From Oxytricha trifallax (lineage: Eukaryota > Ciliophora > Spirotrichea > Sporadotrichida > Oxytrichidae), in NCBI GenBank assembly GCA_000711775.1, contig ARYC01001937.1:1-64000 (forward strand): a DNA stretch of 64,000 nucleotides, read 5' to 3'. Of this stretch, positions 10,733 to 19,866 are shown piece after piece. Every line of letters begins with the position of its first letter. Position 1 is the first letter of the stretch. The translations under genes and the position numbers were made by a program. Under the pieces are notes generated by a model that worked only from the letters and a program-made list of their open reading frames with translations, searched no databases and had not been told where the DNA came from.

Positions 10733-11794
10733 ATGAGAAATAGAAATTAGCGAAATTTAGAATCTATTTATGATGAGTAATATTTAGATTTACTGCTTAA
10801 GCTTAGGTATGGTACGAGTATTAATATAGACTAAGTCAAACCAGTACTAAATTATGCAGCTATAGCAAAGTTTTTACACAAGAGTCCTCAACTGTTAGGT
10901 ATCACTTCATTTTATCTGTTTAGCATTTTAATTCTGGTACTCGAAAGCATCCTGCAAGAAAATAAAAGTTCTCACAGTACCATATTGATTACCTCTGCGA
11001 CTCGAAGACTTTAAAGTATTGGGCACACTTTCCACTAGCTAGCGAGCTGTGATGTTTCATCGCAAGTTTCCTGACATGCGAATCTCTCCTTAAACTATAG
11101 CAAACATTTATAGAAGAACTGGTATTACTTTCAAGACTGTCAACAGAGTGAAGAGAGTGATTGATTTTACAGTGCCATTTTATAGTAATAATTTAAACTT
11201 TATATATGATTTAATGCAGAGGACTAATGATAATAACATCAAGTTTATACACGCTGATGAAGCTGTATTCACCTTCAACAAGTTTATTAACAAGTCATGG
11301 TAAAAGAAGTATGATAATATAGAAGTCTACGACTAGAAAGTGAAGGTTGTCGCCCATGCAATTTTAGCTAATATTAGCGAAGATTCAGGATTAGAAAGTT
11401 ATGTCATTCCTCTCGCTCTATTAAGCGAGTGTAGTATATAGAGTTCTTACATAAGCTCAGAGAGAAGTATAGCAATCAAGAGATAATCCTGTTTGCTGAC
11501 AACCTTTCAGTTCATAAGATTAAGGAGTCTAAGAAAGCCTATGAAGAACTAAACATAACTCCTGTTTACAACGTTCCTTATAGCCCATAATTTAATGGAA
11601 TTGAATTCTACTGGAGTTAAATCAAGACTCATTACAAGAAGCTGCTGCTGTATCATCTTATGAATGACTTACCCATCGATATAGTAGACTTAATACAAAG
11701 CAGCTGTAAGAGATTGAGCGTAGATAAGACAACAATTTGTGCGAGAGAGGGAAGAATGAATGTTTATAAATAAGTTTTAGACTTAAACGAATGA
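10733..11794 (+). pseudogene. TBE DDE transposase (42-kDa type), frameshifted (TBE-3)
   Basis: The frame starts at ATG 10733 (MRNRNQRNLESIYDEQYLDL) next to the left inverted repeat, and the expected size is about 354 codons. Helix-turn-helix-like N-terminal region: AAIAKFLHKSPQ, then a one-base deletion near 10890 and TVRYHFILS in the new frame. Middle: YWAHFPLASRAVMFHRKFPD, then TVNRVKRVIDFTVPFY. Catalytic triad of the Tc1/IS630 type: HADEAVFTF (first Asp, about 11253), LFADNLSVHK (second Asp, about 11500), and SPQFNGIEFYW (Glu, about 11605). A second frameshift lies near 11410-11440. The end is VYKQVLDLNE then TGA 11792-11794. All three catalytic residues survive, so the decay is recent, but the gene is not intact. 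Confidence 0.9.
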
Positions 11795-11800
11795 ATAAAT

Positions 11801-12157
11801 TCACATATTAAATTAACCCATAAATGGGTTTAGTTTCTCTTTCTTCTCCTCTTCTTATGGCTTGCTTGGGCCCATATTTTTTTCTTAGTGCCAGCTCCTG
11901 CATCTATGTTCATTTCATCTGGCTTTTAAGCATCTTTATAAAATCTCTTGCTCACTTAATGAATAGTCTATGACTTCCTCTCTCTCTGTGAACCTTAGCA
12001 TGCTCTTTCATTTGGAATATACCAATTCCAGGTTTCCCTACAAACTTATGTGTCAAAGCTTACTAGAGAGGAATGGATGCTTCTTAAGCTCTGCGAGACA
12101 GGTCTCGCTTATTAGTATGCCTTGCTTCTTTTGATCTTCATGAGAAGTACCTTCCAT
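11801..12157 (-). pseudogene. TBE 22-kDa protein with internal deletion (TBE-3)
   Basis: ATG at 12157 (MEGTSHEDQKKQGILISETC) fuses the first residues of the 22-kDa protein directly to its middle. The roughly 100 residues present in TBE-5 between MDGTKISFLKAI and YSITPEDQKKQ are missing. The frame reaches a TGA at SSKL, and other frames carry the remaining C-terminal sequence (REVIDYSLSEQ-like, then a basic tail) to the usual end at TGA 11801-11803. It is convergent with the transposase, with 6 bp between the two stop codons. Product function unknown in the family. Confidence 0.8.
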
Positions 12158-12877
12158 CGTTGGAAGGAATAAACTCACTATAATATATGATTAAGTATAT
12201 GTTGCATACCTACCATGTTGAGTGAGGTATCGATAGAGATCTTCCTTGCTTCTAAATCTTGAGATCATTTCTTAAGCTTCAAACCTCTTGATTGCAGTAC
12301 TTATAGATTCCATCCTAGTTCCTTCTCTTGTTATTGAAATTCAAATTTTAATAAAAAGAGTTCTGGATCCTACTGTTAAAAATCTTAGTATTAAATATGG
12401 GCATTTTATAGGAGGTCACCTAATCAGGATAAGTGGATAAAGCTGGTAGACGCTTTAAAAAAGTCTAGAGATTGATTTCCATTTTTATCAATTTAGTTTC
12501 AATATAATAGTACAAAAATGGTTTAATTTTAATTAGTACTGGTACTTATCGTTTTAATTTTAATTGGTACCAAATTAATAGTGCCAAAACTTAATTGGTA
12601 CCTTGTTTAAATCTAATGAGGTTTTAACGGAAAAGTTCCAAAATGGTTCAAAACCTAATTGGTACCAGTACCAACCTGAATTTATTCTTAGTTGGTATCA
12701 TTATCAATGTTATTAAGTATAAAATTTGAAAATATATAGCAATAAACTTCGCATAAATATGATGTCTAACACCTAAGAATCAACCATTGTTGTTGTAGTG
12801 CCAACTCCTATACAAAGTTTGTATAGCCAGTGAGGTTTTTACTTATTAATAATAAAAATTTAAATTTGAATTTAAAC

Positions 12878-14243
12878 ATGGCGGCTAACTTAAATTCCAA
12901 AGCAGCCTCTCTTGGCAGTGAATACTCTTAGTTAAACTTTGGCTAAACTAAAGCCAGAGATCATCTACATTGAAAAGAGCCAGAGCTTAAAGCTCTTGAG
13001 TTTGAATCATAGGTGTTTGTTCTAGAGATAAATATTAGGAAGCAGAGAGCAGAGATGGGTATTTAAACACTAATCGAAGATGTTGAGGAGTTAAAAGAAC
13101 AGCTCCCATTTGAAAAGGTTTAAGCATATTAATGTAATGAATGCTAAAATTTCTTCTCAACTGATTCGAGCTTGTAGAGGCACATTAAAGAGATACACTC
13201 TGGGAGAGTTAAGATATATTTCAAGCACAAAAAGGTCGATGGCAGGTATTAATGCACAACTTGTATGAAGTCTTACACCCATTCAGCAAAAGTGAAGAAA
13301 CACATGCAAAATCATCACTTAAGCGAATTCTTGATACAGAATAAAGAAACTTAAAAATTTATACCTTCTAATAGAAAGTCTAATACTATTGAGTCATAAA
13401 GAGAGTAGAAGGACAGACTTAAGAGATAGAAACTATATGAATTAATGAATCAAAGAGTAGGCAACACTATTTCAGCATGCTTTTAAGCAAAAGCAATGAA
13501 AATACCTGCATTAAATGCAATTAACATTAGCAACTTTATTGATAACTATTTGTATATAAGCATCCCTACAAACCAAAATTTATTGTGATTGATGAGTATG
13601 CAAACAAGGTGTATCCTTCAGCTTTCTCATTTAGAATTAACCGTTCTAAAATGAGTTTGCTAACGAATACATGATCCTTAGAGATACAAAAAGAAGAGAT
13701 TGCAAGAACTTGCTTAAGCTGTATGGTGCTATTTTGAGCTATGGTTTTATCGTATTAAGGCTTAAGAATTAAGAAATTATTCTAAAAGATGAACTTGGAT
13801 ATGTTCATAGAGATTTGAAGCCAGAAAATGTTATGATAAACCTCTGCCCTTTAGATGTAGTTGATATAGGTTTCAATAGAGCATTAAGATAAGAGATAGT
13901 GACCTTAGCAAAGGTTCTTGGGACACCTGGATACTTCCCAATCAGAGAGAAATGGACTAATGACTCTGTTTAGTGGGATGTATGATAAATTCGAGCTTTT
14001 ATATTAGAGAGTTATATGGAAAGTATGGTTTACTTTGGTACAAAGTTTGAATAACAATCAATCAGTTAAGCTTAGAAACATATCAAGTAAGAAATTGTAT
14101 GCAAGGAAATAAAATAGATAGTAGAGATGATAATAATCAGTGCTCCCTCCTATCCAAGGTAAACATTGGATGACATACTTGTGCCACTTAAGAGAGCAAG
14201 ATTCCAGAGGTATAACAAAGACAAGCAAATAAAATTCGTTTGA
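12878..14243 (+). pseudogene. TBE 57-kDa zinc-finger/protein-kinase protein, decayed (TBE-3)
   Basis: ATG 12878 (MAANLNSKAASLGSEYSQ). After a frameshift, two well-formed C2H2 fingers follow: CNEC, then SSLQRHIKEIH (about 13137-13200), and CTTC, then AKVKKHMQNHH (about 13258-13317), joined by KIYFKHKKVDGRYQ. The kinase domain has lost much of its N-lobe, since sequence jumps near 13785 straight into LGYVHRDLKPENVMINLCP. Then come DIGFNRAL in place of DFG, VLGTPGYFPIREKWT and SVQWDV. The end is KDKQIKFV then TGA at 14241-14243. The preserved HRD and fingers show the ancestral architecture best in this window; the deletion and frameshifts make it a pseudogene. Confidence 0.85.
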
Positions 14244-14872
14244 ATTAAATCACTTAATATTCATTAAATATACATTAAATTCACATAAAACCTGCGTTTT
14301 CTCTACTAACCCCAATAAGACCCCAACTATACCCTACAAATCAAAGCACTTATAAACCTCACTAAGGGGTTTTGGGGTTTTGAATGCTTAATGATGGTGA
14401 GTGGGGTTCTTTTATAGAATTAAGGGCACTTAGCAATATATTTAAAGTGCAAATAGTGCAAATATTAATTTACAATAATAATGACGAAGAGCCTTTACTT
14501 AAAATAAATCATCAAAGATTTGAAAAATAAATTAAACTATTTTATTGGAATGAGCATTTTCAAGTTATTTAAGAAATTAATTAAAATTAACAATAAAATC
14601 AAGATGAAGAGGAAATTAAACAATAAAATGAAATAAAAAAAGAAAATATAAACAGTGTCTTTCAGATTGATGTAGAAGAAAATGATATAGGAAGAAGATA
14701 TTAACAAAGATAATGTTAAACTTGAATTATTTAAATTTTAAACAAGCGATCAGAAAAGATATCCATAAATATACAATAACCGATTGAGATATTAAGAATT
14801 CTTAGATTTTAAACTTTATAAAAACTTCCTACAGTTACAGGGAAAAAGTTTAATACAAAAAAAAGAAAATAA

Positions 14873-15999
14873 CTGAATTTAAATAAAAAGTAAAAAAGTA
14901 TCTTCCCTAACTAAGTGAAATTAAAATAAGTTCAGTCAGTGATTCTTTATTCTTGATGAAAGATATGAATAATAAAAAAGATGATAAATTATATATAGTA
15001 CCATTTGCAAATGAAATTTTAGATATAATAAGCAAAGCACATAAAGCTTAATAGCATGTTGGCATTCACAGAAATGTAAAAGACACAATTAATCATATAA
15101 AATAACAATTTAATATTACATACTACGGCATGGAAGTAGATGTCAAAAAGTTCGTATATAACTGCCAAGATTGTAATTAAAAAAATCAGTTTAAATTCCA
15201 AAAAAATAAGAATTTCAACCCATATTTTCATCAAATCCATTAGAAAGAATATAAATAGATACAACAGATATATAACATTTAGACAAATAGTATCCTCATT
15301 TATTGTGTATAATTGACAATTTTTCCAAGTTTGGTTAAACCTATGCTATGAAAAATAAAGCAGCTGAGACTGTAATTAAAAATGTTAAAAAATATTTTGC
15401 CTAATTTGGTGTTCCATCAATAATTTAGTCTGTAACTAAAAAATGGAAGAATTAATATCTAATTTTTAAAGTATCAAACATATTACATAAAGACCATATA
15501 ATCCTAGAGCTTAAGGATGTGTTGAAGCATTCAACAAAACAATTAAAAAAGAATTAATTGCTAATCAATTTAAAAAGAAAAATGATTTGGATATTAAAGT
15601 TGCGATATAAGACTTTCTAATAAACTATAACAAAATGGAACATTCAACCACAAAATTTGTCCCATGAAATTAATTTAACTCATTAGAATAGGAATTATTT
15701 GCAAAAGTTAAACAAAATATGATTTTAACTTTGGAAAGTAAATACGTTCAACTAAATAATTTCAAATAAGGGCAAACCTGCCTTCTATTCAACAAATTCG
15801 TTATTAAATAAAAATATATGATGCATAGGTTAGATGGCATGTAGGATAGATATGGGTAATATACAATCAAATTTACTGTAATAAAAACTGACAAACTTTT
15901 AGTAAAAATTTAAGTGGATAAACAGAAGCACTTTAAGAAGGGAAACTATAAACTACACTTTATACTAATTTAAAGGGTTTTTATATAAAATCTGATTGA
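14873..15999 (+). pseudogene. Retroviral/Gypsy-type integrase of the OTU element, frameshifted
   Basis: An N-terminal region (KDDKLYIVPFANEILDIISK) leads into a zinc-binding HHCC domain: HVGIH, then about 29 residues later CQDC (about 15056-15175), matching H-X3-H...C-X2-C. The catalytic core follows after a one-base shift near 15220: ERIQIDTTDIQHLDK (first Asp), LLCIIDNFSKFGQTYAM, FAQFGVPSIIQS. The position of the expected SDNG second Asp reads SVTKKW and looks mutated. After another shift comes YNPRAQGCVEAFNKTIKKEL (Glu of D,D-35-E). The C-terminal region FKQGQTCLLFNKF, then HRLDGMQDRYGQYTIKF, resembles the post-core domain of Gypsy-type integrases. TGA at 15997-15999. Such proteins cut and join element ends; this copy has at least two frameshifts. 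Confidence 0.85.
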
Positions 16000-16141
16000 A
16001 AATATTAATTAAATTTAAATTAAATTAACAATAATATATATATAGTATATAAATATAAAATATTAATTAAATTTATTTAAAAATGTCAAATTATATAATT
16101 CATTTTAAAAAACTATATTTAAAAAATATTTTTAAAAACGC

Positions 16142-16408
16142 ATGATATTCATGGGCTTGACAATAATCTTTATTTATACTATGGTCTTTGAGTATGTTAA
16201 ATTAACTTTAGAATAAAGAGAAAATGCTAACAGTATTTTAATTTTTTCATTAGGAGTTCATTAGATTTGTAATATACTTATAATTGATATTCACTTAATT
16301 TTAAGTAATCAATTATTCAGTACTCAGACGATGTTGGTTTGGGCTCCTGTAATCTGTAATATTATTATACATTTCTTGAAATAGAGAAAGATTACTGTAG
16401 CAGTTTGA
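16142..16408 (+). CDS. Small membrane protein ORF of the OTU element
   Basis: ATG 16142 opens 88 codons to TGA 16406-16408. There are three hydrophobic segments: MIFMGLTIIFIYTMVFEYV, then NSILIFSLGVHQICNILIIDI, then MLVWAPVICNIIIHFL. The protein would be integral to a membrane. An intron starting at a GT near 16353 and ending at TTTCAG 16511-ish could join it to the next hydrophobic ORF, but the phase is not certain. No family recognised. It lies downstream of the integrase in the same orientation and inside the terminal repeats, so it belongs to the element. Confidence 0.45.
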
Positions 16409-16517
16409 AAGGCTTAGTAAACATACATTCTGGTTGAGTAGTAGATGAGGAATTGCGAACTTAAATGCTACAGCAGATAATATTTATTTTGTTTTCTTTG
16501 CTTTCATTTTTTGATTT

Positions 16518-16723
16518 CAGCTTACAAAATCCTAACAGTTGACATATTTATGGTACTGTATTTCGGTACAATAGGGATTCCTAAAATAATTTTGAATCAT
16601 ATAATTGGCTACCATTCAATATACCATCTATCGCAAGGTTTTATATTTTTCTCCTCCTGCTGTTTGATTTTCTCCCCTTTAAGTAATATACTTCTTAAAC
16701 TTATACATTTTAGGTCTATATGA
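16518..16723 (+). CDS. Second hydrophobic ORF of the OTU element
   Basis: An open frame preceded by a good splice acceptor (TTTTTTGATTTCAG) reads AYKILTVDIFMVLYFGTIGI, then GYHSIYHLSQGFIFFSSCCL and SNILLKLIHF, ending at TGA 16721-16723. It has two or three membrane spans. Its stop overlaps the ATG of the next ORF (ATGA at 16720-16723). It is most likely an exon continuing the membrane protein from 16142, but a free-standing start cannot be excluded. Function unknown. Confidence 0.4.
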
Positions 16724-16920
16724 GAGGATGCCCAGAAAACTTTTTCATGACTTACTTAGCCACATTAATCTACAGTTGTGATAATCGTAACTTCACTAAC
16801 ACTTTAATTTCTAATTTTGATATTTCAACCACCTAGAAATTCAATAAAACACCTTCCTAAAAACATGCGAAGAAGATTGAGAAGTATTATTAGAGAAAGT
16901 AATATAAGATTAAGGTTTGA
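16720..16920 (+). CDS. Third small ORF of the OTU element
   Basis: ATG 16720 opens 66 codons to TGA 16918-16920 (ciliate code). It starts MRGCPENFFMTYLATLIYSC, with one hydrophobic segment, and ends in a very basic tail (KHAKKIEKYYQRKQYKIKV). It may be the last exon of the membrane protein encoded just upstream, or a separate small protein. From here to the right terminal repeat (about 17170) I see no further ORF worth calling. Confidence 0.35.
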
Positions 16921-17253
16921 GGGCTTGTCTCATTAATATTTTAGAAAGTTTATATAAAATAGTTTGGTAATGACATCACCTCATCTATAGCAATATCTAC
17001 AACTTCTACTTCAGCTTTCGTAGAGAGATAAATTTGGGGTAATAAAATAATAACACCAAGTCTTGGATGATTCAATGGCGAGTGCTCTAAATAATGTGAC
17101 GAATGAAATTATTAGATAAAAAGTAAAGTTTTTAAATATAAAAGAATGATTAAATAAATAAATATTTAGATAAAAAAAAATTATATAATAAGGGGGGGAG
17201 GGTCATATTTATTTAATTTTGGGAGGGGGTAGGGGGTGTATTCAGTCAGAACA

Positions 17254-17382
17254 AATACTAATGAAATAACATTTTTTTTACTCCAACAATGAATCTATGG
17301 AAGAGTAATACTAAAGCAAAAGAAAATGCCAATAATAGGATTTCTACTGACTGGATAGTAACTAGAACTTAATTCTGCTCAT
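17254..17382 (-). CDS. Probable 5' part of the spliced gene interrupted by the OTU element
   Basis: Minus-strand ATG at 17382-17380 opens MSRIKFQLLSSQQKSYYWHF and continues without TGA to the AATACT target duplication at 17254-17259. Joining 17254 to 9917 (one AATACT retained) keeps the frame open: YFISILKQFLSILVEFFKEN follows on the other side. TGA is rare in AT-rich DNA and a second frame is also open across the junction, so the exact exon path is not proven. TBE-4 inserted only a few bases upstream of this ATG (AAT at 17387-17389), leaving the promoter side cut off by transposons. Confidence 0.4.
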
Positions 17383-17518
17383 TAATAATCAAAACCATAA
17401 ACCCCTGAAGTTGTTTGATTGAGTTTTTGATTTATGAAAGTAGACTATTAACGCATGGTTTATTAGGGTTTTAATAGGGTTTATGTAGAGGTTTAATGTT
17501 TAAATATTAGTAATTATA

Positions 17519-18526
17519 GTGAGTATATGCGAGATGTCAGTTTATGACAGTGAGTATATAGATTTATTGTATAAATTGCGTTATGGATGTGATGATTATA
17601 GTGATCAACTCAGACCTATTCTAAACTACACATCTATTGCAAGACTGCTCCATTCATCTCCTGCTACTGTTAGGTCACACTTTCTATTAGCATTGAATTT
17701 AAAGAGATAGTTTCTTAATTCTAAGCCTAAAAGACCTTTAAAATTCTAGTAGTATCATATCGATTATCTTATTAATGATAAGACTCTTAAATACTGGGCT
17801 CATTTCTCTCTAGCCTAGAGGGCTGTGATGTTTCATCGCAAATTTCCTGAGCTACACATCTCTACATAATCCATAGCTAATATCTATAAAAATAAAGGTA
17901 TTTAATGTTCCATTTTATAAGGATAATTTAAATTATATATTCGATTAAATGCAGAGGGCTTAAGAGCATAATATAAAGTTCATACATGCTGATGAGGCAG
18001 TATTCACGTTTAATACCTTCATATCGAGGTCTTGGTATAAGAGGTACAGCAACATAGAAGTTTATGATCAAAAGGTTAAGGTATAAACTCATGCAATCCT
18101 TGGTGGAATCAGTGAAGATAGTGGGCTTGAGACTTATGTTATCCACCCTCGCTCTATTAAGACTGAATAATATATTAAATTTTTGCAATAGCTAAGAGAT
18201 AAGTATGCTGACTAAGAGATTATCCTGTTTGTTGATAACTTATCAGTTCATAAAACTAAAGACTCAAGGAGAGAATATGAAAGGCTAAACATAACACCCG
18301 TATTTAATGTTCCTTATAGCCCTCAGTTCAATGGAATTGAACTATATTGGGGCCTATTATAAAGCCACTACAAGAAACTTCAGCTCTATCATTTGATGCA
18401 CGATCTGAAGATGCAGTAGATTTTATTAAGAGTGCTGCTAAAAAAATCAGCGACGATAAAGCTAAAGTATGCGCAAGAGAAGGGAGATTTTGTGTTTATA
18501 ATTAACTTTTAGATTTAAACGAATGA
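17519..18526 (+). pseudogene. TBE DDE transposase (42-kDa type), frameshifted (TBE-4)
   Basis: The frame from about 17519 (possible ATG at 17534) reads YDSEYIDLLYKLRYGCDDYS, SIARLLHSSPATVRSHFLLA, then TLKYWAHFSLAQRAVMFHRK and SIANIYKNKGI. A deletion of a few tens of bases at about 17897 removes the equivalent of TVNRVKRVIDF and shifts the frame. Then come FNVPFYKDNLNYIFDQMQRA, HADEAVFTF (first Asp), ILFVDNLSVHKT (second Asp) and SPQFNGIELYWG (Glu). A second frameshift lies near 18412. The expected end is VYNQLLDLNE, TGA 18524-18526. The DDE residues are intact, so inactivation comes from two lesions only. Confidence 0.9.
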
Positions 18527-18532
18527 ATATGT

Positions 18533-19160
18533 TCACATATTAAATTTGCCCGTAATAGGATTTGGCTTCTCTTTCTTTTGGCCTATGTTTCTTCTCTTAG
18601 TGCCAGCTCCTGCATCTATGTACTTCTCGTCTGGCTTTTAGAAATCTTTGTAGAGTCTCTTACTCAATTCATGCTTTACTTGAGACTTTCTCTCTCTGTT
18701 TAATTTGCTGCGCTCTTTCATCAAGTATATAGCAGTACCAGGTTTTTCTATAAAGTTAGAAGTCTATGCTTACTTGAGATGAATGGATGCTTCTGCAGTT
18801 CCTACAGCCACGAGTCACTGATTTTGATTCCCTGCTTTTCTTTCTCTTCAGGAGAGATGCTGTAGCATTTCTTGTGAGCTTCTTAAATTTCTTCACTTTA
18901 GTACTCTGGTTTAAGAGTTCCAAGAACTCCAAAGAAGAAGTTTCTCTCTGGTAACTTATTTGAGAGTTGTAACTTTGATGGTAGGTACAGAGAATCATCT
19001 GGATCACTCATAGCATCATCATACAGGTTTGTCACTGAGATTTCAGGGTAGTTAGGTATCTCAATCCTCTTTATTTCATTGGTATTAAAAGCTATTTCTC
19101 TTTACTTAGTAAGGCTTTTAAGAATGATATTTTTGTTCCTTCCTGAGTTGGCAAGAACAA
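18533..19160 (-). pseudogene. TBE 22-kDa protein, nearly complete (TBE-4)
   Basis: Convergent with the transposase, 6 bp apart. The minus-strand reading contains TKISFLKALLSKEK, a shift, then NTNEIKRIEIPNYPEISVTN, LYDDAMSDPDDSLYLPSKLQ, LPERNFFFGVLGTLKPEY, EAHKKCYSISPEEKEKQGIK and LQELQKHPFISSKH. A further shift leads to the basic tail MKERSKLNRERKSQVKHELS, KPDEKYIDAGAGTKRRNIGQ and PNPITGKFNM, with TGA at 18533-18535. The full length is close to 190-200 residues, agreeing with 22 kDa. No catalytic motif was recognised. A start codon is not clear, since the block before TKISFLKA is QEG in this family B copy. Confidence 0.8.
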
Positions 19161-19520
19161 TCCAACTATGGTTAATATATTAGTATTTGTTAGTTAGAGG
19201 CTTACTTTGCTAAACCAAATATTAGAGGTCCTCTTTACTTCGAAGTTTTCCTATTAAATCTTGAGTTTAAATTCTCTTCATTGCATCATTCATAGACTAC
19301 ATCTTGCTTCCAGTTTCTATAAATGTTTATGAAATTTAAAATTATGGATCTCCATTCTGAACCTACTAAAATTTTAATACTAAATAGAGAGATCCACTTG
19401 GCGGTCAACCTGAATCACAAATATAGAGAAAAATGGAGAAACTTTCTCCAAGTTCAGAGTTTGACTTCCATTTTTATCAAACTTTCTCGCTTAAATTGTT
19501 CCTAATAATGTTTAATTTAA

Positions 19521-19660
19521 TAAGTGGTGCTCCTTTTTTATTTATACTTTAATTAGGTGGTTATATTAAAGTTCAAAACCGTATTAGGAGGTACATTAAA
19601 AAAATTAAATTTTAAAACGTCTCCTCCTATATTTATAAGAACAGCTTTAGGAGCACCACC
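19521..19660. repeat. Small hairpin repeat in the family B TBE spacer
   Basis: TAAGTGGTGCTCC at 19521 and AGGAGCACCACC near 19649-19660 are inverted repeats enclosing about 110 bp of AT-rich DNA. TBE-6 carries the corresponding pair (TTAAGTGGTGCTC near 25955, GAGCACCACTTAA near 26088-26100) at the same place between its 22-kDa and kinase genes. It is therefore an ancestral component or an old MITE of this TBE subfamily. Confidence 0.6.
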
Positions 19661-19866
19661 AAACTTTCCAAAACATATTTAGGTGCTTTTAATGAATAAA
19701 ATGGATGAATTAGTATAAATATATTATTTCAAATTTTTAGAAATATAAATCTAATGTCTTGCACTCTGTTTTCATTAAACCTCTCTAAACCTTTGAAGAT
19801 ATGCTCTTACTTGTATATAAAGGTAGAATTTAAATAACTTGTATAATTATTAATAGTATTTATAAA

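Larger units (their letters stand above)
10632..14382 (+). mobile_element. TBE-3, complete family A TBE transposon
   Basis: The left end CAAAACCCCAGAACCTC (10632) and right end ...AAGGGGTTTTGGGGTTTTG (14382) are inverted repeats of about 85 bp sharing CTACAAATCAAAGCAC-type internal sequence. AAT is duplicated at 10629-10631 and 14383-14385, the ANT target expected for TBE. Order: transposase (+) 10733-11794, 22-kDa gene (-) 11801-12157, zinc-finger/kinase gene (+) 12878-14243. It lies inside the OTU gene of the 9918-17253 element, so it is younger than that element. At 3.75 kb it is shorter than the other complete copies because its 22-kDa and kinase genes have internal deletions. Confidence 0.95.
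10053..14725 (+). pseudogene. OTU-family cysteine protease, split by TBE-3
   Basis: ATG 10053 (MPRSRKNSLENRRN) opens a low-complexity, Asn/Gln-rich N-terminus with two frame changes (near 10105 and 10300). The OTU core follows: VNGDGNCLFRSALIALNY (about 10460-10510), carrying the catalytic Asp/Cys signature DGNC, up to QDYLNR at 10631. TBE-3 interrupts with AAT duplicated on each side. Removing TBE-3 and one AAT joins the frame exactly into NRMLNDGEWGSFIELRALS, followed by NIFKVQI, the usual OTU WG..IEL.ALS segment. FYWNEHFQV near 14550 supplies the expected C-terminal catalytic His. A Gln/Asn/Glu tail ends at TGA 14723-14725. OTU proteases cleave ubiquitin-type linkages; in transposons their role is unknown. 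The split and frameshifts make it inactive as it stands. Confidence 0.8.
9918..17253 (+). mobile_element. OTU/integrase transposon (Ginger- or Polinton-like), with nested TBE-3
   Basis: The left end TGTTCAGACCAAGAACCCCC (9918) and right end ...GGGGGTGTATTCAGTCAGAACA (to 17253) are inverted repeats. They continue inward as CCCCCTACCCCC, TTATTATAT and TAAATATTTATTTATTTGAT, giving an arm of about 80 bp. The 6-bp sequence AATACT flanks both sides (9912-9917 and 17254-17259). TG...CA ends and a Gypsy-type integrase are features of Ginger transposons, some of which carry OTU domains; 5-6 bp duplications and integrases are also features of Polinton/Maverick elements. Without TBE-3 (10632-14382) the element is about 3.6 kb. 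All genes read left to right: OTU protein, integrase, then small membrane ORFs. Confidence 0.85.

Noticed and set aside
15019-15264. 81-codon hydrophobic minus-strand open frame
   Set aside because: Antisense shadow of the integrase HHCC domain; the plus strand has the motif spacing.
17254-17389. Left continuation of TBE-5 spacer
   Set aside because: A few bases resemble the TBE-3 spacer (AACTAG, GAAGAGG), but the rest does not align; open frames link it better to the spliced gene.
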